64,000 nucleotides of DNA from Platerodrilus igneus (taxonomy: Eukaryota > Arthropoda > Insecta > Coleoptera > Lycidae), in the NCBI GenBank assembly GCA_036346225.1, contig JARFIW010000899.1, forward strand, positions 124,001-188,000, given 5' to 3'. Positions 23,664 to 34,700 of the stretch are shown in pieces. The notes beneath the pieces are model-generated. The model searched no databases and was not told the origin of the DNA. It saw only the letters and a program-made list of their open reading frames with translations. The translations under genes and the position numbers were made by a program. How positions within the stretch are numbered: position 1 is the first letter of the stretch; each line of letters opens with the position of its first letter.

Positions 23664-23704
<41 letters not shown>
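21608..23704 (-). mobile_element. Copy B of the (TA)n-bounded 2.1 kb repeat, inverted relative to copy A
   Basis: (TA)n tracts at 21608-21645 and 23665-23704 enclose about 2.0 kb that matches copy A in reverse complement from edge to edge. At both edges similarity runs right up to the TA tract (CCGCAGCAAT in B against CCACAGCAAT in A; TTGTAGTGGATTTAAAGG against TTGTTATGGATTCAAAGG). No ORF longer than about 60 codons exists. The exon-like block around 21778-21815 keeps its splice donor. A and B lie about 5 kb apart and bracket the PITRM1-like and CxxC genes. Confidence 0.72.
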
Positions 23705-23707
<3 letters not shown>

Positions 23708-24698
23708 TATAAAATAAGATGTATCTGTAAACAAACTCTTATAAAAATAACTTGTCTTTTTATATAAATATACATTACAGACTAACCTCACGTTTGGACC
23801 AGCCAAGATTATAAGGGAAGAATCAATATATTCTGGACTCACAAAATTTTGAGAAATCGTTACGAAATAGACACATAGGTTTTAAACTTAGTTGAAACTA
23901 CTAAACGTTCAATAAAACGCCAAATTTGATTTAAAAATTGTTTTTAGGTTCACAACTAATATGATCATTAACAGAAAATGGATTTAACTACAATATACTT
24001 GTACACAGCTTGTCGTAATTCTTGGGTGCTCTCTGCTCCGCTGGGATTGAAATAACTACTGCTTGAAATTACTCCTTTTCGCTGATAGTTCAGTTAAACA
24101 ATTTAGTCTTCCGGATACCTTGCCTTTATATCAATACAACACAGACGAATCCTCTTCAATAACAATTTTGTTAAGTTAACCTTTGATACACCGCTTCTTT
24201 TCTTTGGATGTTCACTTTCTAAGAAAACTAATATCTTCAAGAGCTTTTCATAAAAAATTTTGAGCAACTGTTCAACACGTCTTTATTCAAAGAAAAAAAA
24301 ATATCTATCTCTGTTTTACTTTCATAATTACACTAACAAAATCCCTTGTTCACCGTTACCCAAGTAGTCACACTCAAGTTTTTTCAATGCTTTCTTTTTA
24401 ACATTTCTTATAAAACACACACGCACACATTGATCCGCAATAGTATTTTACCCTTAAGTACTCACAACATTATGGCGACCCGAACGTGAAGGGTCTTACA
24501 TTTAAACGTGCTTCATACATAACCGTCGACGCGGTATATGTGACACGACGGCACTTGGTAACGCTAATCTATAATGCAGAAATTAGCGCGCCCATCTGTC
24601 AATGACGTCACACAATAGACAAATTATTACCCGTAAATGACGAAATATATAAAAAGTTAGAAATGAATTATAAAAAATCCCACACACGGGGAACTTAC
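23705..24698. other. No gene recognised; possible retroelement primer site
   Basis: The sequence just right of the (TA)n tract matches that right of the tract at 12178-12223 for about 40 bp. ACAACATTATGGCGACCCG at about 24465-24483 resembles the LTR end plus primer-binding site of insect LTR elements, but no gag follows and I cannot bound an LTR. A few ACACAC bases lie near 24415. Confidence 0.35.
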
Positions 24699-25153
24699 GT
24701 GAATATATAAGCGTCTCACAGGATAGCTTCCTTCATGATAAGTTAAAGTTGGCGTCTGCGACGTCCATCGGGATTGCTCCGGCTAGCGACTGCGGTCGTG
24801 GGCTGCTCCCAGGTTGTTTCCAAATTAATCTTCTTTCCTAATATGTAGCGGAACAATAAGGAATGGGTTTATAGCGAACGTTAAACAAAGATAAGCAAAC
24901 GGAAATCTACATAATAAAAATAAAGATACGATACCAGACACGACCACCCTTCTAGATGTTCACAGGCAAAGTCCTCGCGTCTCCCGGAAATTTCCCTACG
25001 TTTCTTCCGCCACTCGCGTTAGCGCGATCTGGCGCAAACGCACTCTGATGTGACGGAAATACACGCGCCAAGTCTTTCAAATTTATGGCGCGAAACTCCC
25101 GCACATCAAAACTAAACTAACCAAATTCTAGTGCCAAATTTTGGCACGTAACA
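24699..25153 (-). promoter_or_regulatory. LTR-like 5' unit (TGTTACRTGCC family), minus strand, ending in a splice donor
   Basis: On the minus strand the unit starts TGTTACGTGCCAAAATTTGG and reads for 455 nt to TTCAC|GTAAGT at 24698. It is similar to 28116-28555 (plus) and to the array at 41827-43837 (minus). Shared landmarks are the GACTTG...ATTTCCGTCA block, a GCGTTTGCGC block, TATCGTATCTTTA and the GGAAAGAAGATTAATTTGG block. No ORF is conserved across the three. I read it as an LTR or retroelement 5' leader with promoter and first exon. This is inference. Confidence 0.5.
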
Positions 25154-25159
25154 AGGCCA

Positions 25160-26517
25160 CGATTTCAAATAAATAACTTTATTTCAGGAAACTGGCAACC
25201 TGAGAGAAAAGGTGGATTGTTTTGTAAATAATTTTAGTGATAGTTTTAGATTTAGTTTGAGACTTAGTGAGTGTATGAACGGTGTGTGGCTTAGGAGTGA
25301 AGTAGTGGAAATTGAAAGTGACGATAGTGCGTTGTTTGAAAAATCAGGAAAACTGAAGGAAGCTGGAGGTAGTAGGGATCAATCAAAGACAAAGTCGGAG
25401 ACCAAGGAAATGAGATGATAATAAAAATACTAGAGAGGATGAATGCAGAATCGAGTCGGAAGTTTGAGGAAATTTGGGAGACGTTAAGTGAAAAATTAGA
25501 TAAATCAACTAAGGAATTTTCTAATTTCAAAAATAGTTTAACAGTAAAAATGGTGGAGGTTGAAATGAGAGTTGAGAGGAATGAAAGGAGTACAGTTGGT
25601 GTTCGAGTGAAATTGGACAATTAAAATCGGAAGTCAGAATTTTTTGTGAAGAGTAAAATGACTGAGGTGAGTGAGTCATGTAGAGATCAAATAGACAGGT
25701 TTGAGAAAGAAGTGACAGGAATTAAACAAAATATGTGCTTTAACGGGGGAGAGCCCAAGGATTTTTGCTTGTAATATTTCGGTAGAGCAACAGATGAAAT
25801 TTTATGGAGACAATAGGGTGAACTCATAAATCTTTATAAATAATATCAGAACATTAGTGTGCAATTTGTACGATGAACAGGCTAAGTTAAATGTGGTGAA
25901 GTGAAATCCAAAAGAGTATTCTCGTGTAAAAAAATATTGTACACAAAATACTCTTTTGGATTTTATTGAAAAGTTCGTGTACACAGCCAAGAATTAACTC
26001 TTCAAATATGGTGAAGGCCTTATTGAAGGATAACGCAGAGGCCTGGTATAATTTGGTAGAGCCAGATATATATTCATACTTAGATTTCGAGCAGAAATTC
26101 CTTAAACATTATTGAAGTGATCATAGGCAGGATCAGGTTAGGGATGATCTAATTTCAGGGAAGTATAAGGGAGAGTTTGGAGGATCCCGTGAACAATACG
26201 CGATTAGAAAATACAGCATCGCTAAACAATTAAATCCACCATTGACAGATCGTCAAATTATCAAATACTTGTCGAGACATTTTGAGAGTGAGGTCAAGCA
26301 ACACGTTGCTTTACAAAATATAGTGAATAGGGACACATTTTTGGAGTACCTGCAGAGGTATGATGACATAGCGTCGAGAAGACCTCGGAAAAGCAGGGAC
26401 AGGAATATAAATGCAATAAAATTTGAGAGTAGAAGGGAAAATGTGAATAACCATAGGAGGACAAATCAGAATTTCAGGAACAACTGGGGCTTTTACGGGC
26501 ATATTGTTGTACGTTAA
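25160..26517 (+). pseudogene. Gag remnant of a Ty3/gypsy-like retroelement
   Basis: A possible primer site TGGCAACCTGAGAGAAAAGG lies at about 25194. Frame pieces at 25212-25418, 25415-25624 and about 26010-26517 form a decayed gag. The segment with DNAEAWYNLVEPDIYSYLDF (about 26030) followed by GSREQYAIRKYSIAKQLNPP and TDRQIIKYLSRHFESEVKQH is the retrotransposon-gag pattern I know from insect gypsy-like elements. At least one stop and several frameshifts are present. No protease or RT follows, so the element is truncated at about 26517. Confidence 0.7.
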
Positions 26518-26720
26518 CATTTTACGTGCGAATTGGAAAACATGGGAGGTGACGCAATGGCTATATAAACCACTCTCAAAGTGGGTGTTGGTCTCTTAAT
26601 TTATCTTCAGTCCTTCGTGCTTCAGCAAGTTACTTTTAGTGAAAGTTAGTGAATTTGCTCATAAGTTGGTATGATGACAAGTATAGTCAATTAAAAGGCG
26701 AATAAAGCATTTTATATGAA
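26518..26720 (+). promoter_or_regulatory. Possible LTR fragment with TATA box
   Basis: After the gag remnant, GGCTATATAAACCACTCTC (about 26551) followed 40-60 bp later by TTCAGTCCTTCGTGCTTCAG looks like a TATA box and initiator, and GCGAATAAAGCATTTTATA (about 26698) like a polyadenylation signal. This order fits an LTR. Neither end can be fixed. Confidence 0.35.
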
Positions 26721-26929
26721 GAGTAAGTTTTCTAAGTAAGTACAAACGATTAATTATTGTGGCTTTGGAATGCACGAAAGTTAGTAAAATTTGAAAGTAT
26801 TTGAATGGTGAAGGCGGCGATTTTTGGTTAATTTATTTGGGAATATGAAGACTTAATTTTGGAAATTAGATGCTAATGCTTTTATTGTAAATGAAGAGAT
26901 TTTAGGGTAGCAGCAATCATAAAATGATG

Positions 26930-27545
26930 GTGATTCAACCGAGGAGCTATTTCGTAGTGTTTTTGGTATAGTGACTATGATGTTGCATTTGAAATTTTTG
27001 GGTATCACGCCTGTCTCATACATATAGCTTACAAGTTGGAAAAGATCGGCTTTTAGAGTTTCTGCTTGCACCTTATCTATACCCGGTGCCTTACCATTTT
27101 TCAGACACTTTAATGTTAATGCAAACTCATCTCTAAGTATAGCATATTTCAAGTCATCATTTTCAGTGTCTGATTCCTGTTCTAATGCTGTTACTTCCCC
27201 TCCTGCATATAAATTTCCTATAGATTCTTGCCATGTATTCATTTTCTCTACATTTTCTATAATGATGTTTCCTCCCGTGTCCCTTATATTTTTACTATAC
27301 GGTTGTATAATTGTTTGTATGCTTCGTCTGTCTTTCCTATTTCCATCTTAGTTTGTACCTCGTTGCATTTTTCATCAATCCATTGTTCTTTAGCTTTCCT
27401 GCATTTGCGAATAATTTCGCATTTTATGGCTTTGAATCTCTGTTTTTCTGTTTCATCTGATCTATTTTTGTATTTTCGTCTTTCTTGTATTAGATTCAGG
27501 ATATCTTTTGTTATCCATGATTTCTTATCTTCTTTTTCTTCTGGA
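26930..27545 (-). pseudogene. RTE-like non-LTR fragment, minus strand
   Basis: The minus strand matches the pre-RT and early RT region of the copy at 57.7-60.5 kb: SWITKD-like start near 27545, then the EQWIDEKCNEVQTKMEIGK block, WQESIGNLYAGGE and CLKNGKAPGIDKVQAETLKA. A short internal deletion relative to the other copies removes the residues between ETLKA and LFQLVSYMYE. Both ends are truncated. Confidence 0.85.
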
Positions 27546-28115
27546 CACTATGTTGTGGATGTTCAGTTCACGATTTATGTGTTTTGTGGGGTCACCTTTC
27601 ATTTCGTTAATGCATAGAGACAACAAATATGTACAATTTATTTACAGATTTATAATTAACTATTGGCTGTAAGAAATACATACAATAACATGAAATTGAA
27701 AAGAACAGTTACATAAGATTCTATATGTATATGCAATATAAAAATGTCCTTTAATTTATGCATCAGAATAGAGCTTTTATGTGAACCAATTTTATTAATG
27801 CTAGAAATGCAAATTTTCTTTAGCGTTAGAAAATGTATAGTGCCGCTTTGAATGAATGTAATGTTTGTACACAAAAAATGAAGTTCGGTACTAGATTAAT
27901 TTTGAACTTTTATGCGCGCTTCTGTAAAGAAACGCAACTCAGAAAGAAGTATACGCTAAAATGGATTAGTGCAGGAGTAGGCACACACGGATACGGTGTC
28001 GCCTGGGATCTGCAGGTAGAAGTTTCGTTGGATCGAAACCTGCATACGGTGCTGGATGTGGCAGATCAATCAATACAGGTGCTATGTATTGTGCAGGTTC
28101 CTTTATCGGCGATAT
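27546..28115. other. No gene recognised
   Basis: A 109-codon plus-strand frame at 27833-28162 has no recognisable motif and runs into the LTR-like unit at 28116, so I do not call it a gene. Confidence 0.35.
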
Positions 28116-28570
28116 TGTTACATGCCGAAATTTGGCATTTAAACATTTCTATAATTTCCTAATTTGTAAGTGATTTCGCGCCAATAATTTAAAAAGACTT
28201 GTGCGTGCATTTCCATCACTTTTGATAGTCGCGTCGGCGCTCCGAGATTGCGCAGACACAGAGGGAAAAAGTGGTGAATTTCCGAAACGTCGAGACTAGT
28301 CAGCCAGACGTCGAGCCTAGTGGTTTATCTTTGTGCCGTTTCTTGTCTTCTTTTTCAGGAATGTAGGTTTCCTTCCAATGCTACCTGATTACCGTACCTC
28401 TACCTGTATTCCTTTATCGTACCTCTACATAAAGAAGAAGACAAATTCGAATTTGGATTCAACCGGGGGTAAAAGGATGACTCACGCCCTCAATGCTCCC
28501 TGACACCAGCTGCCGCCAAAATAGCCATAGTGTTGTGAGAAGTCCTACAGTTTATGTGAGTACCTTTTGT
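28116..28570 (+). promoter_or_regulatory. LTR-like 5' unit (TGTTACRTGCC family), plus strand, ending in a splice donor
   Basis: It starts TGTTACATGCCGAAATTTGG and keeps the landmarks of the family (AAAGACTTGTGCGTGCATTT, GACGTCGAG, TTCTTTTTCAGGAATGTAGG, GTACCTCTACC, GGATTCAACCGGG) up to TTTAT|GTGAGT at 28556, 440 nt from the start. GGCATTTAAACA just inside the unit is identical to the end of the BEL LTR at 9739-9750, which may be chance or shared ancestry. Confidence 0.5.
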
Positions 28571-28699
28571 TTTTCCTTATAATTAAAATAAACATTTTTT
28601 GTATGTGATAATAATTTGATCAAAGGTATGACGCAACCGTTTATTGCGCAATATTTTGCAATTATTTATCATTATTACCAATGGTTGTAGGGGATCTCA

Positions 28700-29285
28700 T
28701 ACATTGCCGCCGGGACTTTAAAAAGTATACCTTGAGCGTAGACCTAAAGTGTAATAATATGAGGCGTGGAACGGAATAATGATGGCTGAATCTTTATAGT
28801 ACGCGTTGCAACTGATGCGGTGTGTGGTATTCACACTCCAGATCGCTATGTCCGCTTCACTAATGGTGGACGGCGAAGACAAGGGCATTACGGATGCTTC
28901 ATACATCCCGTCTCGGTGGGCCGTGTTTGGCTTAGGTTCAGCAGTAGATGCTGACACAAAAATGGTTCCATGAGATAACTTCCTTTGGTGGAAGTCCAGG
29001 CCCTGATAGTAGGTTTTGGATCACCTTGTCGGCAGGACGTGGAGTATCTACGTTAGTGCAAAACACAACCTTTTGGTTTAACCTACAGGTTTTGGTGCAC
29101 CGTGATAATAGGTTAGTCAGAAAAACAGAAGTTATTGCTTGCTCCTGGATATTGTGTGTCATCATATACCCAGAAACAAACGAAAGCATTCATCTTGAGA
29201 TTTTAATGCTCACCTCCTTGATCATTATAAATAATGTTTGTATTCTAGTAATCGGAGATTCTAGCGAGTCTACTCGATTTTGAGG
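28700..29285 (-). other. Unrecognised coding-like segment, minus strand
   Basis: More GC-rich than its surroundings. Minus-strand frames of 83 and 79 codons overlap (28938-29189 and 28718-28957) and could be one frame with a shift near 28950; residues such as GPGLPPKEVISWNHF and HRDGMYEASVMPLSSPSTI are seen. No family is recognised and no splice sites stand out. It could be part of an unknown transposon. Confidence 0.3.
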
Positions 29286-29650
29286 CGTGTTGATAGACGA
29301 GTCTATTATTAAGGGGCATTCACGTCTGCGCTTCCCAGAGGATGCCATCATATTACTTGCAATTTAATTACGCTGTGAACTTGGGAGGTAATGTGGTGGT
29401 TTCCCATTGCCTTCCATATCGCAATGGTGTGTCTTAGAATGTCATACCGACCCCTATGGTTTTTGTCAATCTAAGTACCGAAAGAGGTGTTGCCCTCATT
29501 TGGGGACCTGTCTTAGTTTGGTTCCTTACTAAGGACCCTACTACTTTAGTTCATCCTGTAGTTTGGCTCTTTAGATCATTGGAACGCGGAAGCCGTTGCC
29601 ACGTTCTAAAATCTAGAATTTTTTCAAGGTGCAGGTCCATTCGAAACGGC
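29285..29650 (-). repeat. RTE-like 5' region fragment, minus strand
   Basis: The reverse complement matches 56905-57215, the 5' leader of the long RTE-like copy, including GGCAACGGGAAACCACCAC-like sequence (here about 29390-29420) and the GATCTAAAGAGCCAAAC block. It is a truncated, diverged copy. Confidence 0.75.
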
Positions 29651-30720
29651 TTTCTTTTGTATTATAACAAAATTTCTTTTAATCTAACGATATTTCTTCG
29701 ATTTCATAATCTTACAAATGGTGCTACATCTTCTGACAGTAATTACGCAAGTATATCATCTATTGCTATTACTTTGCCGATATTTAAATCTAATATTTTT
29801 TCATTTCGATCTTTAAATAGGGTTTCCATTTTTGTTCATTTTGGTGCGTTCGTCTTATTCTAGTATTTCTACCACTGTGTTTCCAGTTCCTCGGTATACC
29901 TACTCTGTCCATCATTGTACTTTTCTTTACTGCTATTATTTTTTTAAATTTCTGCTTAATAAATTATTAATACATGTTTTACTTTTATGAAACCACTCCA
30001 TTGGTTTCTTATATGCTTCGTTTATCGTATTAACAATCATTTGTCTTTCAACTTTTGAACATCTTTCATTAATTCATACGTTTTTGGCTGCCCTCCATTT
30101 TCTAATTATTTTGATTTGAGTTGTTTCTACATTATACTCTCCAGCTCATCTTTACAGTTTCTATATTTCTTGCATTCATCAACAACTTAATAAGTCCTCT
30201 TCTATCTGAATTTTTTATCGACCTGTTTGATTTAGTAAGTGTTTATTTTGGCATACAGTTTTTATCTAATAGTTAGTCATAGTTTTTCCAGATTTTCCAT
30301 TTTTCTTTTGTTATTAAGACTATTTATAATATGGTGATAGAAATTTTCCTTTCTTTGCTCTTTTCAAATTTCTCCAAATTCCTCTTCTGTGATTCAAATG
30401 TCAGGAGGTTGAAATATAGCTAACATTTCATCATAACTAACAATCTACATCGGCTTATGTGCTTTATGGTCTTGTATTTGGTTTCTCTGTTGTCTTAATT
30501 TTTCTATCGATTTGTTTAATTTTTGCCAAGATTTATTCATGTTGGTGCATAAACTTCTTGCCTAATAGTTATTCACACCTCCTCTTCTACGTTTTCGGTA
30601 TTTCTTCTGCTAATAAAATCATTTTCAAGATGGTTCTGGTAATTGTTCCATACTTCATCTTCTTGCAGTTTTGCTAAATTATATTTCTTTGACCAGATCT
30701 TTTTCTTTACTGACTTTAGC
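29651..30720 (-). pseudogene. Highly decayed RTE-like sequence, minus strand
   Basis: The minus strand yields scattered matches to the pre-RT region of RTE-like copies, for example an INERCSKVERQMIVNTINEA piece near 30040, with stops throughout. Boundaries are uncertain and older than the other RTE copies in the window. Confidence 0.5.
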
Positions 30721-31068
30721 ATCCCAATCTTATATTATTATAAAATTCATCTCTTTCAATGGAGTTTATCTATTCTTTCAGCATGCAGAACAAATACTGC
30801 ATTACAAGTATATTTTTATTTTGCAAAAGGAATTTTTATTTCTAGTTTAAATATCAATATGAATGTCAAATTTGAATCATTCATAAGAAATATGAAATTT
30901 AGATATTTACATCTCTATTGAAATGCAAAATGGGTATATATTTTTTAAAATAAGTTATAGCCATCCGAGGTATAAGACATGTTTTCGATCTTTTCCTTGA
31001 GTCGTGTTTAAAAATATATCAAGACTATTCAAACAAAACAATTGTTATTTATCAGACTAGTAATTACA

Positions 31069-31730
31069 ATGCCCATAATTAACAAGCGTACAGTGTGTTC
31101 TCGTGATGTTAATCCGGATAAAGAAATTTGTTGTGATAAATGTAGAAATCCAATCCATTCAATATGCTCTGGTTTAACAAGGACGGAAGTTCAATGCATA
31201 CAGAATAAAGATAAGCGTGTGATTTATCATTGCGATAAATGTATCAAAGAAAAAGACAATTGAATTGAAGCAAAAAATCAATCAATCAATTAAAAGACAC
31301 AACAGCTTCTTATCAACAAAAGCAGTATCAAAACCCGGAAGAAATCATCACTGAAATAGCCGAACGACAGCGTTGTGCAAATAATGTTATCGTGTTTAAT
31401 TTGCCTTAGAATCATGAAGTTTGTCAAACTCAGGCTTCTGCTGATCTAAATAATGTCAAAGATTTATTTAAAAATGTTCCAAACTTGGCGATCGATGATG
31501 CTCGTGTCTTTCGTTTAGGAAAGATTTACAACAATGAAAAACCACGTCCACTTAAAATAATTCTTAATTCTACTGCTGATGCTCTTCGTGTTTTAAAAAA
31601 TAAAGCGGTAATACAAACAACATATGGTCAAGTTAAAATAAAACTGACGAAACCCCAATGCAGTGCGAGTATATGGCCACTCTCAGATCTGATTTTAAGA
31701 ACAGAATTGAAAATGGCAAAAGAAACTTAA
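31069..31730 (+). pseudogene. ORF1 of the CR1/Jockey-like element: PHD-like finger and nucleic-acid-binding region
   Basis: The first part (MPIINKRTVCSRDV...) has cysteine and histidine spacing of a PHD finger: CCDKCRNPIHSIC then HCDKC. PHD-type ORF1 proteins are known in CR1-group elements. After a stop at 31261 and frame changes, a second part (AERQRCANNVIVFNLP, then DDARVFRLGKIYNNEKPRPL) resembles the RRM-like or transposase-22-like segment common in ORF1 proteins. A TAG interrupts it at about 31408. Confidence 0.75.
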
Positions 31731-31799
31731 TTATATGATACATCAATGGGGTTCCTAAAATAGTATCAGCAAATCTAAAAAACTAAGTGCCATAACACA

Positions 31800-34700
31800 G
31801 TTGCAATTGGCTTGTTATTTTCAAAACGTTAGGGGACTGTGTACAAAAACTGAACAGTTTTTCTTTAGTGAGCGAGTGTGAGTTTGATGTAATATGTTTA
31901 GTCGAAACAGCCCTTTTAAATAATATTTCAAGCTCTGAGCTTTTTCCTGTGTCGGATAACATATATAGGCAAGATCGTCAACATGAATTAACTAATAAGC
32001 TGTGGGATGGCGATGCTCTGATAGCGATTAAGGACAACATATCAGTGGAGATTTGAGATTTATCTATTATTTCCTCAATGATACCAACAATAGATATAGT
32101 AGGATGCAAGTGCAATGTCAACTTTGAGCCATTGTTTGTGTTTGTTATTTATATACCTCCCAATATAACTTTAGCCGAATATACCGCTTTTATTGAATAT
32201 ATAGAACAAATGGATTGTTTTAATAAGAAAAATGTCATAGTGATGGGCGACTTTAACATGCCCAACTTAAATAGTCCAAATACATGTGATACTAACAGCA
32301 GAATAACGAATGGTTTAATTGATTTATTGGATTTGAAACAATTTAATACAACTCTCAATCAGCAAGGCCGAATTCTCGATCTTATTTTATCAAACAGTAG
32401 CACATGCGAAGTCACAAGAGATACGTCTCCATTTGTTAAAGAGGATATATATCATCCAGCACTAATCATAAAGTTGAAGTTATTCCGCCACATACATAAT
32501 GAATTTTCTATGAATACAACATGCCAAAGAGCCAATAACTTTCGTCAAGCAGATTTTGTAGACCTATACGGATCCTTACAACATATTGATTGGATCTATC
32601 TTTCTGATCTAACTGATGTTAATGTAGCATGCGAGCAATTTTACAAGAAAATTTATTCGCTATTTGATACATATGTTCCAATGTATCATGGAAAAAAGCA
32701 ACTATATCCGATATGGTACTCGTTAGACCTGATTAAAAGTATTAAATTAAAAAATATATATCACCGAAAATACTAGAAAAGCGGGACGCAATCTTTATAT
32801 CAAGAATATAGCAGACTTCGATCGATAGTCAAGACACATATCAAAGCAGATTACAGTAAGTACCTAGTTGAAATCCAGCAGGCAATTACCACCAATTCTC
32901 ACCTATTCTGGACATTCTTATAGAAGAAACGTGGTTATAGTCGCATTCCTGGCAAGATGAGTGATGATGTACAACAATTCGAATCCCCAGAATCAATCGT
33001 TAATGCTTCTAGTGAGTATTTTAGAAGTGTATATTTACCTCATCAGAATGAGTACACCGCAAAGCGTGATAATTTCTTTAGCAATTTGCCTATTGTACAA
33101 ATCGATAGCTTTTCAGTAGAGGAAATTGAAATGGCAATGGGAAACCTAAGTAATAAAATGACCTCCAGACCAGACCATAAACCTAGTCTTTTAGTTAAAG
33201 ATTTGCGTACAATTCTTGCACTACCACTAAGAATTATCTATAATTTATCTCTGAACTCATCAACTTTTCCTACTGTTTAGAAATCAGCCAGAATCTGCCC
33301 TGTTCTTAAAAGTGGTGATCCTAAAAAGATCTATAACTATAGTCCTATAAGTATATTATGCAATTTCTCAAAAGTATTTGAAATGTTACTGTATAACCAT
33401 AGATATCCATGCATCAAAAATTGTATATCGTCCTGGCAACATGGATTCATAACAGGCCGCTCTACTGCAACTAATTTAATGCATTTTACACAGTTTGTAT
33501 CTGAAACTTTTGATTTCCAAGGACAAGTGGATGTGATTTACACGGACTTCACCAAGGCGTTTGATCGTATCGATCATAAAATTATCATCAATAAACTACA
33601 TGGTTTTGGATTTAGTAAGTTGCTAATACAGCTTTTTGGATCATATCTCAAGAATTGTTGGCAGTACGTGGCAGATAATTATCACAACTCCGGTACTTTT
33701 GGAGCGTCATCTTGTTACGTTCATTTTCGTAAATAATTAATTAATTTATATGCAATAATTTTTAACTTAAATTTCGTTGACGTTAAACATGAAAATTAAT
33801 TCCGTAAATTAAAATAACCCTTTCGCGTGTTTAAAATTGTATTGTAATTAATAATAAACACCCTATATATTTTACTTGATAAATCTTTCTGCTCATTAAA
33901 AAATAAATATCCTTTCTAAGAATTCCTTAACGTGGAATCTATGCCATTATTAGATAGGCGTCTTTCCAAGTATTCAATAATTAATGTTGGTGTGTTTTCC
34001 TTTTTAAAGAATTAGGCGAAATTATTTCAATAAAATTCGGGTTTTCCTGTTTTATTTCCTTGACGACAAGTTTACTGTGAGCTTTGGTGCTTTAGCTAAA
34101 CAAATTTAATATTGACTTTCTGTTCGAATAGCAACAAGAAAACATCCGTCCTGTTTTGCTTCGTTCTGTTTTTCTTTATGCGAATTGCTGGCATGTATTA
34201 TAGCGAGGTGAGTATTTAGAGTTTGTATAAAACAATACTTTTCGGTTTTAATAAATTAATCTATTGTTCGTAATTATTCTAGCTTCCTGCGGGGGACACG
34301 TTAATCCCTTGAGCTGTCGTTTCTTCTGGTAATGGGAGGCCAAATGCGTTTTTCTTACTCGCTGATCTGGAGCAGCGAGTGACTCAACCTCGACGTCAAC
34401 AACTCGAGGGTGAGTTTTTCTTTGTATGCGCTACTTACTTTGGAACCAGTTCAAATATCAGGCATTTCTAAATTTAATTCTTATATATGAAAATTATCGA
34501 ACTATTTTGGTATTTACTGCTCTTTTATTAATGCTTTACTATTTGTTTATAAATCACTAAAAATATACTACTTATTAATGTAAAAACGGTTTAAAGACTT
34601 GCTGGCACATTTGAAAATGTTGTTGCTATTATGTTTGTAAATATAGGTTAAGTTTATATTAACGATGATCTAGAGTTGTGGTTTTTATGGTTGCGTTTGG

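Noticed and set aside
24465..24490. Start of a complete gypsy or BEL element at a TGGCGACCCG primer site
   Set aside because: No LTR pair and no gag follow within a reasonable distance; the nearby gag remnant has its own possible primer site at 25194.
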